From SVTX01 sp045660325 (GTDB taxonomy: Bacteria > Bacillota > Clostridia > Oscillospirales > CAG-272), in assembly GCA_045660325.1 (NCBI GenBank), contig JAZRDO010000029.1:1-35836 (forward strand): 35,836 nt of DNA. Reading direction: 5' to 3'. Below, in pieces: positions 1-7,749 of this stretch (position 1 is its first letter; every line of letters starts with the position of its first letter). The position numbers and the translations under genes are program-made. Below the pieces are notes generated by a model. That model did no database searches and was not told the origin of the DNA. It was given only the letters and a program-made list of their open reading frames with translations.

Positions 1-1
1 C

Positions 2-1195
2 ATCGAGGATTACCTCGGCATGAGAGTTGAGTCCGTTGACGAGGTAGAGATCATCCGCCGCATGAGCGAGGGTATCTACGATGCGGCTGAGGTTGCAAAG
101 CTTAAGGAATGGATGAAGGATCACTGCAAGGAAGGCTGGGACAAGAACCCCGAATTCGTTAGAACATCCGATGAAAAGAAGGCTGAGCAGTGGGACTTCC
201 TTGCAAAGATGTACTGCATCATCAAGGACCTCATGAACGGCAACAAGAACCTTCCCGAAGGCTGTGAAGAAGAAATGGTTGGCCACAATGCAATCGCAGC
301 AGGCTTCCAGGGTCAGAGACAGTGGACAGACTTCTATCCCAACTGTGACTTCCCCGAAGCACTCCTCAACTCCTCCTTCGACCACAACGGCGCTCGTGAG
401 CCCTACATTCTCGCTACAGAAAACGACGTTCTCAACGGTCTTGGCATGCTCTTTATGAAGTTGCTTACAAACCGTGCACAGATGTTCTCCGACGTTAGAA
501 CATACTGGTCTCCTGAGGCTTGTAAGAGAGCTTCCGGCTACGAAGTTGAAGGCGTAGCTAAGGAAAACGGTGGTTTCATCCACCTTATCAACTCCGGTGC
601 TACTGCACTTGACGCTTGTGGCGAATGCCGCGACGAAAACGGCAATGCTGTTATGAAGAAGTGGTGGGAGGTTACAGAGGCTGACATCGAAACAATGACA
701 GCAGCTACAACATGGCCCGCAGCAGATAACGGCTACTTCAGAGGCGGCGGATTCTCCTCCTCCTTCACAACAAGAGCCGAAATGCCTTGCACAATGATCA
801 GACTTAACCTCGTTAAGGGTCTCGGTCCCGTTCTTCAGATCGCTGAAGGTTGGACAGTTCAGCTTCCCGACGACGTTACAAAGACACTTATGATGCGTAC
901 AGACCCCACATGGCCTTGCACTTGGTTCGCTCCTCGTTGCGACGGTAAGGAAGGCTCTCCCTTCAAGACCGCTTATGAGGTTATGAACAACTGGGGTGCT
1001 AACCACGGCGCAATCTCCTACGGACATATCGGCGCAGACCTCATTACAATGTGCTCTATGCTCCGCATTCCCGTTTGCATGCACAACGTTCCCACAGAGG
1101 ACATCTTCCGTCCTGCTGCTTGGAATGCATTTGGTATGGATAAGGAAGGTCAGGACTACCGCGCTTGCGAAACATACGGTCCTATGTACAAGTAA
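2..1195 (+). CDS. fucI: L-fucose isomerase, C-terminal two thirds (cut by window start)
   Basis: Converts L-fucose to L-fuculose (some members also D-arabinose to D-ribulose) in the cytoplasm, the first step of fucose use. The frame is open from base 2, so the gene begins outside the window; about 397 residues remain of a family protein of about 590. The sequence closely follows E. coli FucI: ATENDVLNG carries the metal-binding Glu, FSDVRTYWSPE the metal-binding Asp, and NWGANHG the metal-binding His (residues about 140, 164 and 335 counted from base 2). GLGPVLQIAEGW and the ending EGQDYRACETYGPMYK are also typical. The first ATG at base 20 is internal (YLGMR), not the start. A strong hairpin terminator follows, so it is the last gene of its transcript. 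Fuculokinase and fuculose-phosphate aldolase would be expected upstream but cannot be seen. Confidence 0.96.
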   Translation: MEDYLGMRVESVDEVEIIRRMSEGIYDAAEVAKLKEWMKDHCKEGWDKNPEFVRTSDEKKAEQWDFLAKMYCIIKDLMNGNKNLPEGCEEEMVGHNAIAAGFQGQRQWTDFYPNCDFPEALLNSSFDHNGAREPYILATENDVLNGLGMLFMKLLTNRAQMFSDVRTYWSPEACKRASGYEVEGVAKENGGFIHLINSGATALDACGECRDENGNAVMKKWWEVTEADIETMTAATTWPAADNGYFRGGGFSSSFTTRAEMPCTMIRLNLVKGLGPVLQIAEGWTVQLPDDVTKTLMMRTDPTWPCTWFAPRCDGKEGSPFKTAYEVMNNWGANHGAISYGHIGADLITMCSMLRIPVCMHNVPTEDIFRPAAWNAFGMDKEGQDYRACETYGPMYK

Positions 1196-1210
1196 TTTAA
1201 TTACAAAATT

Positions 1211-1238
1211 GGGAGGAGCTATTGCTCCTCCCCTTTTT
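1211..1238 (+). terminator. Rho-independent terminator of fucI
   Basis: A perfect 9-bp stem, GGGAGGAGC (1211-1219) with GCTCCTCCC (1224-1232) around a TATT loop, is followed by a five-T run. It lies 16 bases after the fucI stop codon. Confidence 0.9.
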
Positions 1239-1251
1239 ATTCGGATCAAAT

Positions 1252-1284
1252 AAAAAAGCGTTGCAGATTTCTGCAACGCTTTTC
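1252..1284. terminator. Bidirectional terminator between fucI and the WG-repeat gene
   Basis: The stem AGCGTTGCAGA / TCTGCAACGCT, with a two-base loop, is flanked by an A run on the left and a T run on the right, so it can act on both strands. It backs up the fucI terminator and sits just after the stop of the minus-strand WG-repeat gene. Confidence 0.85.
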
Positions 1285-1294
1285 TTTTATGTAA

Positions 1295-2722
1295 TTAGCG
1301 ACCGATCGCCTTATGACGAGGGAGCCACTGAGCATTGTCACACTCAAAGATGTGCTTGCCGCTCTTGTTGATAACGAATACCTTGATGTCGCCACTTTCG
1401 CTGTCTTCCTCTGCTACAAGAGCAAAGCCGTCATCAAAGAAGCCCTTAACTGCATCGTATTCAGGAGCGATAACTTCCTTACCGTTCTTGTTGATAAAGC
1501 CGAATTCCTTGCCGTCATAGATTGCTGCAAGACCGCTCTTAGAGAAGCTCTGAGCTGACTTATAATCGAAGTCAACAACTATGTTGCCCTTCTTATCAAG
1601 GAAGCCGAACTTACCTTCACCGCTCTTCTTAACCTCCTTGACGAGGATAAGACCGTTGTCGGAATACTGACCCATGGGGATGCAATCGTCAAATTCGAAG
1701 ATCTCAACGCCCTTGGAGTTGATAAGCATGTAGTCAGAGCCGTCCTCAACGATAGCTCTACCATCCTTAAAGGGAGCAACAACCTTGTCGAATTCAGCCT
1801 CACAAACTACCTTACCCTTTGTGTTGATGATGCCCCATTCGTCCTCATCAAGGAAGAATGCAAGACCTTCATCCTTGGAGAAGGAAGTGATTTGAGCGTA
1901 CTTAGGAGCGAGGATTACCTTACCCTTGTTGTTAACGATACCGTATTCTTCGCCGATCTGAACGATGGAAAGATTGTTGTCGTCAAATGCTGTTGCGCTG
2001 TCGAACTTAGGCTTGATAGCCCAGTCGCCGTTCTTCTTAAGAACACCCCATTCCTCGCCAACCTTAGCAACTGTAGCGCCGGACTTGTTGGGGTTCATAA
2101 TTGCTTCGTACTTTACGGGGAATACAAGGTCGCCCTTGCTGTTTACAACGCCGTAAAGTGTTGTGCCGTCGGCATCTGTCTTAGCAACAACTGCTGTACC
2201 GTGCTCGTTGAACTCGCCGATGTAGGAGTACTTGAAGTCAACTACTGTCTTACCCTTCTTGTTGATAGCACCAACCTCGCCGTCGTCATTCATAACAACT
2301 GCAAGACCGTTCTCATAGAAGCCTGTAGCGTCAACGTACTTTGTCTTAATTACGATTTCGCCTCTCTTGTTGATGAAGCCGTATTCGTCGCCATCCTTAA
2401 CAAGCGCAAGACCGTTCTCTGCGAAAGCATAAGCTTCCTCAAACTTTGCCTTAATTACTACCTTACCCTTCTTGTTAGCGTAACCCCATTCGTCGCCCTT
2501 CTGGAAGCAAACGAGGTTCTCGTTGAAGAGGTTTACGTCCTCTTCCTTGTCCTTAAACAAACTAGGAATAACAAGTGCGGCTACGATAATAAGAATAACA
2601 AGTGCAGCTCCAAGAACGATAAAGGGCAAGCCCTTCTTATTTGTAAGCTTATCCTTAAGCTTTGTCCAAATATTTTCTTTCTTAGGAGATTCTGCCTGAA
2701 TATTTTCAAATTCATTATTCAT
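1295..2722 (-). CDS. Membrane-anchored WG-repeat protein
   Basis: 475 residues. A short charged N-terminus is followed by one membrane helix (about 32-55) and then about eleven tandem repeats of 35-40 residues of the WG type: G-E/D-E-W/Y/F-G-x-x-N-x-K-G-K-x-V, then an aromatic and 'F-x-x-G-L-A-x-V' (for example DEWGYANKKGK, DEYGFINKRGE, EEYGIVNNKGK, KEFGFINKNGK). The eleventh repeat is degenerate. The topology predicts the repeats outside the membrane. WG repeats are known as a beta-rich module in many bacterial surface proteins; their role is generally unknown, probably binding or scaffolding. The ATG at 2722 has an SD, GGAGGT, 8 bases upstream. It is a single-gene unit with its own promoter and terminator. 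The repeats, rich in Gly, Asn and Lys, produce a long empty open frame on the opposite strand. Confidence 0.85.
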   Translation of the reverse strand: MNNEFENIQAESPKKENIWTKLKDKLTNKKGLPFIVLGAALVILIIVAALVIPSLFKDKEEDVNLFNENLVCFQKGDEWGYANKKGKVVIKAKFEEAYAFAENGLALVKDGDEYGFINKRGEIVIKTKYVDATGFYENGLAVVMNDDGEVGAINKKGKTVVDFKYSYIGEFNEHGTAVVAKTDADGTTLYGVVNSKGDLVFPVKYEAIMNPNKSGATVAKVGEEWGVLKKNGDWAIKPKFDSATAFDDNNLSIVQIGEEYGIVNNKGKVILAPKYAQITSFSKDEGLAFFLDEDEWGIINTKGKVVCEAEFDKVVAPFKDGRAIVEDGSDYMLINSKGVEIFEFDDCIPMGQYSDNGLILVKEVKKSGEGKFGFLDKKGNIVVDFDYKSAQSFSKSGLAAIYDGKEFGFINKNGKEVIAPEYDAVKGFFDDGFALVAEEDSESGDIKVFVINKSGKHIFECDNAQWLPRHKAIGR

Positions 2723-2758
2723 AATATATTACCTCCGTTATGAATTATATTCAAAGAT

Positions 2759-2787
2759 ATTGTATCATAAAATTAACAGTTTGTCAA
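2759..2787 (-). promoter_or_regulatory. Promoter of the WG-repeat gene
   Basis: On the minus strand, TTGACA (2782-2787), a 17-nt spacer and TACAAT (2759-2764), 36 bases upstream of the start codon. The surrounding 120 bases are very AT-rich. No terminator is visible between the copA stop and this promoter, so some read-through from copA is possible. Confidence 0.75.
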
Positions 2788-2843
2788 TATGTTTTATTAA
2801 TATTAACTATTATATATATAGATAATTTGTGTTATTTTACATA

Positions 2844-3047
2844 TTAATCAAGCACTTCATAGCCCGCGTCGACGATAATGGCCTTGATCTCTTCAACCGT
2901 AATATTGCCGTCGGTCATCACCTTGGCAAAGCCGCCCACGTGACTTGTCTCGGCAGAAATAATGCTACCGTTTGCCTCAAGGCACTTCTTAACTCTCGCT
3001 TCACAGTGAGGGCACATCATTCCGCCAACCTTAATTGTAATTTCCAT
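2844..3047 (-). other. Possible internal translation product: free CopZ-like copper chaperone (67 aa)
   Basis: In frame inside copA, an ATG at 3047 (residue 773) is preceded by GAGGAGG (3056-3062), 8 bases away: a textbook ribosome binding site inside coding sequence. The product from this ATG would be a complete 67-residue HMA fold starting MEITIKVGGMMCPHC and ending AGYEVLD, the size and layout of CopZ. The SD is encoded by the linker residues Lys-Glu-Glu-Glu-Lys-Arg. The sequence shows the site; production of the short protein is inferred. The alternative is that the SD match is a by-product of the Lys/Glu codons. Confidence 0.5.
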
Positions 3048-5363
3048 TCTTTTTTCCTCCTCTTTTTTCTTAAAATATTCGTTTATTACTTCAATATCAA
3101 CGCGTGATTTAATCTTCACCGCGCCGTTACTGTCAAGTCTTACAAGATTGAGTCTGAGCGCATTTGTAACAACACAAAAGCTTGAGAGACTCATCGCAAG
3201 CGCGCCTATCATAGGGCTCATCGTAATGCCCGTAAGACCGACGAGCACGCCTGCCGCGATCGGTATTCCGATCACGTTGTAGGCAAATGCCCAGAATAGA
3301 TTTTCCTTTATATTCAAAAGGGTTTTTCTACCAAGACGAATAGCGCGGCTGATATTCTCAATACCCGAGCCTATAAGCACGACGGATGCCGCATCAAGAG
3401 CGATATGACTACCCGCGCCGATCGCAACGCCTATATCCGCAACCGTCAACGCCACCGCGTCGTTTATGCCGTCGCCTACCATAATAACTCTGCCGAATTG
3501 CTTCATTTCACGTGCGATCTCGCCCTTCATCTCAGGCGTTACGTCCGAGATCACGTGGTCAACACCGCACTCATCCGCAATCGCGCGTGCGGTCTTTTTA
3601 TTGTCTCCCGTAAGCATCACGGTATAAAGTCCCATAGCCTTGAGTCTTGAGATCTCCTCGCGGCTGTTTTCTCTTATGGAATCCGCGATTCCCATAATGC
3701 CGACAAGAGAATCTCCCATAGCAAATGCGATCGGAGTCTTGCCACTCTCGGCAAGTGTGTCCGCAAGCTCTCTTGCCCTCTTGTCAATTCCGATCCTGCC
3801 CGAAACAAAGCTTATGCTTCCGCCTATGACGTCGAGCCCGTCGAGCTTACCCGAGATGCCGTTGCCCGCAAGGGTAGTAAATTCTCCTATTTCACGTAGC
3901 TCCGTTCCGCACCCCTTGGCGTACTCAACCACCGCGTGAGCCAGAGGATGCTCACTTCGGCTCTCGAGCGCGTACGCGACGGACAGAAGAGTATCCTTAT
4001 CAATGCCGTCGGGCGTATAAATATCCGTAACTCTGGGCTTGCCCTCAGTTATTGTACCTGTTTTATCAAGCAAAATTATATTTGCCTTGCCAATATTTTC
4101 AAGAGATGCCGCATCCTTGAAAAGAATGCCTCGTTTAGCGCCAACGCCGCTTCCCACCATAATTGCCACGGGAGTCGCAAGCCCCAGAGCACACGGACAG
4201 CTGATAACAAGCACGGAAATTCCCCTTGCAAGCGAATAGCCAACGTCCATACCGCTTACGATAAGCCAGATGACCGTTGTTATAAGGGAAATTCCAAGCA
4301 CGCAGGGTACAAAAATTCCCGAAACCTTATCCGCAATTTTAGCAATAGGTGCTTTTGTCGCCGTCGCATCACTTACCATCTTGATAATGCCCGAAAGTAC
4401 CGTGGATTCGCCGACATTCTTTGCACGACAAACAATATATCCCGCGCGGCTGACTGTTCCGCCGAACACCTCGTCGCCAAGCTTTTTATCTATGGGCATA
4501 CTCTCGCCCGTAAGCATAGATTCATCGATCGAGCCCACGCCGTCAATAATATCCGCGTCGGTCGGAATACTCTCGCCCGCATATACGCAAAATCTGTCTC
4601 CAACTCTTATATCTGCGGCAGGGATATCCTCCACATCTCCATCGTCGTTTATTTTATGCGCGTGCTTTGGAGTAAGCTTGACCAACGCCTCGATCGCGCT
4701 CGTGGTCTTGCCCTTTGCCCTCGCTTCAAGCATCTTACCAACGGTTATGAGAGTCAGAATCATCGCCGCCGACTCAAAGTACATCTCACTGTGAAGAATA
4801 TGATGCAAAGCCTCCGCGTCATTTGTCGCGGTCATTTTGTAGATCATACAAACGCTATAAACAAACGCCGCGCCCGAGCCTAAGGATACCAGAGTATCCA
4901 TATTTGGCGCACCGTGGAGAGCGCCCTTTGCTCCATTGACGAAAAACCTTTTATTTATAAGCATTACAGCTGCCGAGAGTATCATCTCCGTGAGCGCCAT
5001 CGCAAGCGGATTTCGGCTTAAAAATGACGGCAACGGAAAGCCCCACATAAGGTGCCCCATTGAAATATACATAAGGACTAAAAGCACCGCGCACGAAGAT
5101 ACAAGCCTCGATATTAACCTTCCCGTTTCCTTTTTGGTATCGACCGCAGGAGTATTTATACTCTCTCCCTGAAGCCTTGCACCATATCCCGCGCCTACAA
5201 CGGCGGAGATTATCTCGGCATTCGTAGACCTGCCCTCGACCGTCATTGAATTCGTAAGCAAATTCACTGAGCAGGAATCCACGCCCTCAAGGGATGAAAC
5301 TGCCTTCTCCACCCTTGCCGAGCAGGCGGCGCAGCTCATTCCCGTAACATCAAATTTTCTCAT
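2844..5363 (-). CDS. copA: Cu(I)-exporting P1B-type ATPase with N- and C-terminal HMA domains
   Basis: Pumps Cu(I) out across the cytoplasmic membrane, driven by ATP. 839 residues from ATG 5363 (SD AAGGAAG just upstream; the longer frame would need a TTG overlapping csoR). In order: N-terminal metal-binding domain with CAAC (11-14); eight-helix membrane core; TGES (285-288); CPC metal site (389-391); phosphorylated DKTGT (433-437, Asp433); ADP-site His-Pro (472-473); GDGIND (630-635); and YN and MSLSS in the last helices, diagnostic of copper transport. After the last helix a Lys/Glu-rich linker leads to a second HMA domain with CPHC (784-787), which aligns with free CopZ chaperones and follows an internal SD plus ATG. 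The gene lies 10 bases after csoR in one operon and should be copper-induced. Confidence 0.95.
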   Translation of the reverse strand: MRKFDVTGMSCAACSARVEKAVSSLEGVDSCSVNLLTNSMTVEGRSTNAEIISAVVGAGYGARLQGESINTPAVDTKKETGRLISRLVSSCAVLLVLMYISMGHLMWGFPLPSFLSRNPLAMALTEMILSAAVMLINKRFFVNGAKGALHGAPNMDTLVSLGSGAAFVYSVCMIYKMTATNDAEALHHILHSEMYFESAAMILTLITVGKMLEARAKGKTTSAIEALVKLTPKHAHKINDDGDVEDIPAADIRVGDRFCVYAGESIPTDADIIDGVGSIDESMLTGESMPIDKKLGDEVFGGTVSRAGYIVCRAKNVGESTVLSGIIKMVSDATATKAPIAKIADKVSGIFVPCVLGISLITTVIWLIVSGMDVGYSLARGISVLVISCPCALGLATPVAIMVGSGVGAKRGILFKDAASLENIGKANIILLDKTGTITEGKPRVTDIYTPDGIDKDTLLSVAYALESRSEHPLAHAVVEYAKGCGTELREIGEFTTLAGNGISGKLDGLDVIGGSISFVSGRIGIDKRARELADTLAESGKTPIAFAMGDSLVGIMGIADSIRENSREEISRLKAMGLYTVMLTGDNKKTARAIADECGVDHVISDVTPEMKGEIAREMKQFGRVIMVGDGINDAVALTVADIGVAIGAGSHIALDAASVVLIGSGIENISRAIRLGRKTLLNIKENLFWAFAYNVIGIPIAAGVLVGLTGITMSPMIGALAMSLSSFCVVTNALRLNLVRLDSNGAVKIKSRVDIEVINEYFKKKEEEKRMEITIKVGGMMCPHCEARVKKCLEANGSIISAETSHVGGFAKVMTDGNITVEEIKAIIVDAGYEVLD

Positions 5364-5373
5364 ATTTCTTCCT

Positions 5374-5679
5374 TTATTTAATAAGCTTTCCAAGTGTGAG
5401 GATAAGCTCGTCCACCGCCTCGTCCTTACCCGCCTTTACGTCGGATACGACACAGCTCTTTATATGATTTGCCAGAAGCTCGCGCTTAAATCCGTCGAGC
5501 GCAGAGCTTATAGCACTTACCTGAGTTAAAATATCAATGCAATAAGCGTCAGCCTCGAGCATACCGCGTACGCCCCTTACCTGCCCTTCGATTCTCGCGA
5601 GTCTATTTGTAAGAGCTCTTATCTCCTCGTCGTCTCTGTGCTTTTTTCGGCACTCACAGAGGGTATTTTCTTCATTCAT
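5374..5679 (-). CDS. csoR: CsoR-family copper-sensing repressor
   Basis: 101-residue all-helical DUF156 protein. The Cu(I) ligand set of true CsoR proteins is present: Cys47 (AYCIDIL), His72 and Cys76 (NHIKSC), which favours copper over the formaldehyde (FrmR) and nickel (RcnR) branches. The N-terminus has an extra CEC (Cys8, Cys10). Known CsoR proteins repress their own operon and release DNA when Cu(I) binds. Start ATG 5679 has a perfect AGGAGGT at 5687-5693, 7 bases upstream. A CsoR-type palindrome lies in its promoter, and copA follows in the same transcript, so the pair forms an autoregulated copper-efflux operon. Confidence 0.93.
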   Translation of the reverse strand: MNEENTLCECRKKHRDDEEIRALTNRLARIEGQVRGVRGMLEADAYCIDILTQVSAISSALDGFKRELLANHIKSCVVSDVKAGKDEAVDELILTLGKLIK

Positions 5680-5709
5680 TATATATACCTCCTACGATTC
5701 TCTCTATAT

Positions 5710-5738
5710 ATTATATACCCCGTAGGGGTATTTGTCAA
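5710..5738 (-). promoter_or_regulatory. csoR-copA promoter with CsoR operator in the spacer
   Basis: On the minus strand, TTGACA (5733-5738) and TATAAT (5710-5715) are separated by exactly 17 bases, a perfect consensus promoter. The palindrome ATACCCC-GTA-GGGGTAT (plus strand, 5715-5731) fills the spacer. It matches the known CsoR box pattern (TACCC...GGGTA), so a bound repressor would block RNA polymerase directly. Confidence 0.9.
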
Positions 5739-5742
5739 GAAC

Positions 5743-5767
5743 AAAAATACCCGTGAATTCTCACGGG
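5743..5767 (-). terminator. Terminator of the gtrA-end operon
   Basis: The stem CCCGTGA (5750-5756) / TCACGGG (5761-5767) with an ATTC loop is followed on the minus strand by TA and five T's (5743-5747). It lies just after the GtrA-protein stop and just before the csoR promoter, insulating the two. A T-rich run on the other side makes it potentially bidirectional. Confidence 0.8.
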
Positions 5768-5773
5768 CATTTT

Positions 5774-6286
5774 TTATTTTTTATCCTTAAACACAAATAT
5801 CTTACTAAAAATATAGTTGCAGATAATAACTATTACCGCCGCTATAAGCTTTGCTATTATCTCGGCAAGATTGAACTCTCTGCCGAGCATCTCAACCGCC
5901 ATAAATCCTGAGAAAAGCGCCGCGATTCCCATGCCGAGAAGCAAGGTTACAAGATAGTCAATAGCGAACGTCAAAACGCGTCCTGCCGAAAACTTCAAAA
6001 GCTGCGGAATTACAGGGACGTCGCGCTCCGCTCTTGTGAACACCCATTTTCTGTTGGTAAAGAATGCGAAAAGCACCGCCGCTATCCACTGTGTTACCTG
6101 CGCGACTGTATATATCGCTATATATTTTCCGCTTGACGTATCCGTCGCTTCAATGCCAAATGCCGCCTTCAGCGACCACATAAGCGCAAAATATACCGCC
6201 CAGCCGACAAGAGTTGTAAGCACTCCGAATATGAGATATTTGATTATTTCTTCATATTTTTTATATAAAGACTTTATCTTACTCAT
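5774..6286 (-). CDS. GtrA-family membrane protein
   Basis: 170 residues with four predicted membrane helices (about 16-36, 55-77, 100-125, 140-160). The family hallmarks FFTNRKWVF after helix 2 and NYIFSKIFVF at the end of helix 4 are present. GtrA proteins are thought to flip or help flip polyprenyl-linked sugars for cell-wall or surface glycan modification; the substrate here is unknown. Start ATG 6286 is one base after the cysS stop (TGA-T-ATG), with no clear SD, suggesting translational coupling. A longer frame would need a TTG inside cysS and is less likely. Last gene of its operon. Confidence 0.85.
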   Translation of the reverse strand: MSKIKSLYKKYEEIIKYLIFGVLTTLVGWAVYFALMWSLKAAFGIEATDTSSGKYIAIYTVAQVTQWIAAVLFAFFTNRKWVFTRAERDVPVIPQLLKFSAGRVLTFAIDYLVTLLLGMGIAALFSGFMAVEMLGREFNLAEIIAKLIAAVIVIICNYIFSKIFVFKDKK

Positions 6287-6287
6287 A

Positions 6288-7736
6288 TCAACCAATCTTG
6301 AAGGTAGTGCCGGAGCGATCGTCAATAAGAGTTACGCCCTTGTCTGCAAGATACTGACGAATTCTGTCAGCCTCCGCAAAATTCTTTTCCTTCTTTGCAA
6401 GCTTTCTCTTTTCAATAAGCTCGATAGTCTCGGCAACGAGAGGATCGTTTCTGTCAAATTCAGCGTAAGGATCAACAGTCGCCTCCTGTGCCTTGGCAGC
6501 TCTTACCTTATCCGCCGCAATTATCATATTGATTCCGAGCACGCGGTCAAAGTCCTCAAGAAGCGCGAGCTTTGTTCTGCCGTTTGTCCTCATCTTAAGC
6601 ACGTCGTAGAGCGCGGTAATACCGAGCGAGGTGTTAAGATCGTTGTCAAGCGCCGCCATAAACTTTGCCTTGCCCTCGTTGAATGCCGCGCCGTCAAGCT
6701 CGCCGTCATTTTTATCAAGTGTAGCGATTTTCTGGATAAGCTTGTTATATGCTACTACTGCATTGTCAAGGTTCTCGTAGGAGAACACGAGGTTCTTTCT
6801 GTAGTGAGACTGAAGGCAGAAGAATCTGTAAGCCATAGGATCGTAGCCCTTGGATTCAAGCAAGGAAACCGTCAAGAATTCGCCGCTTGACTTTGACATC
6901 TTGCCCGAATTTGTGTTGAGATGAAGCACGTGGAACCAATAGTTACACCACTTATGGCCGATAAACGCCTCAGACTGCGCGATCTCATTCGTATGGTGGG
7001 GGAACGCGTTATCAATACCGCCGCAGTGAATATCAAGATATTCGCCGAGGTACTTCATGGAAATTCCCGAGCACTCAATGTGCCAACCGGGATAACCGAT
7101 GCCCCAAGGAGAATCCCACTTAAGCTCCTGATCATCAAACTTGGACTTTGTAAACCAAAGCACGAAGTCCGCCTTGTTCTTCTTATTTTCATCTCCCTCA
7201 ACACCCTCACGAACACCGACCTCAAGGTCGTCCTCGTTAAAGTCGCCGAAAACGTAGTACTGATCAAGCTTGGACGTATCAAAGTACACGTTGCCGCCCG
7301 CTACGTAGGCGTAGCCCTTCTCGAGCAAGCCCTCAACGAGCGCGATAAATTCCGCGATACAGCCTGTTGCGGGCTGAACGATATTGGGAGTTTTGATATT
7401 AAGCTTCTTACAATCCTCAAAGAACGCGTCCGTGTAGAACTTTGCTATTTCAAGCACGGTCTTCTTTTCTCTCTTTGCGCCCTTGGGCATCTTGTCCTCG
7501 CCTGTGTCTCCATCGCTTGAAAGATGTCCAACGTCTGTAATATTCATAACGCGGTTAACCTCAAGGCCCGTATACGCGAGGTACTTCTCAAGTATATCCT
7601 CCATAATATAGGTACGAAGGTTTCCTATGTGGGCAAAGTGATATACAGTAGGGCCGCAGGTGTACATTGACACCTTACCCTCAACGCGAGGAATAAATTC
7701 CTCTCTTTTTCTTGTAAGTGAATTATATAAAATCAT
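6288..7736 (-). CDS. cysS: Cysteine-tRNA ligase
   Basis: Charges tRNA-Cys with cysteine in the cytoplasm. 482 residues, a normal bacterial length. Class I signatures are clear: HIGN (36-39) and KMSKS (279-283). Zinc ligands that select cysteine are in place: Cys27, Cys222 (HIECSG), His247 and Glu251 (PHHTNE). The C-terminal region holds the DALR-type helical and anticodon-binding parts. Start ATG 7736 has GGAG 7 bases upstream. It follows the isomerase-like gene by 13 bases and is coupled to the GtrA gene. No T-box leader is visible. Confidence 0.97.
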   Translation of the reverse strand: MILYNSLTRKREEFIPRVEGKVSMYTCGPTVYHFAHIGNLRTYIMEDILEKYLAYTGLEVNRVMNITDVGHLSSDGDTGEDKMPKGAKREKKTVLEIAKFYTDAFFEDCKKLNIKTPNIVQPATGCIAEFIALVEGLLEKGYAYVAGGNVYFDTSKLDQYYVFGDFNEDDLEVGVREGVEGDENKKNKADFVLWFTKSKFDDQELKWDSPWGIGYPGWHIECSGISMKYLGEYLDIHCGGIDNAFPHHTNEIAQSEAFIGHKWCNYWFHVLHLNTNSGKMSKSSGEFLTVSLLESKGYDPMAYRFFCLQSHYRKNLVFSYENLDNAVVAYNKLIQKIATLDKNDGELDGAAFNEGKAKFMAALDNDLNTSLGITALYDVLKMRTNGRTKLALLEDFDRVLGINMIIAADKVRAAKAQEATVDPYAEFDRNDPLVAETIELIEKRKLAKKEKNFAEADRIRQYLADKGVTLIDDRSGTTFKIG

Positions 7737-7749
7737 TGCATTTCTCCGA

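Noticed and set aside
1892..2743. 283-residue plus-strand frame opposite the WG-repeat gene
   Set aside because: It mirrors the low-complexity WG repeats on the other strand and has no SD or family resemblance.
5361..5393. Longer copA start at 5393
   Set aside because: That codon is TTG and lies inside csoR; ATG 5363 has an SD and starts directly at the HMA domain.
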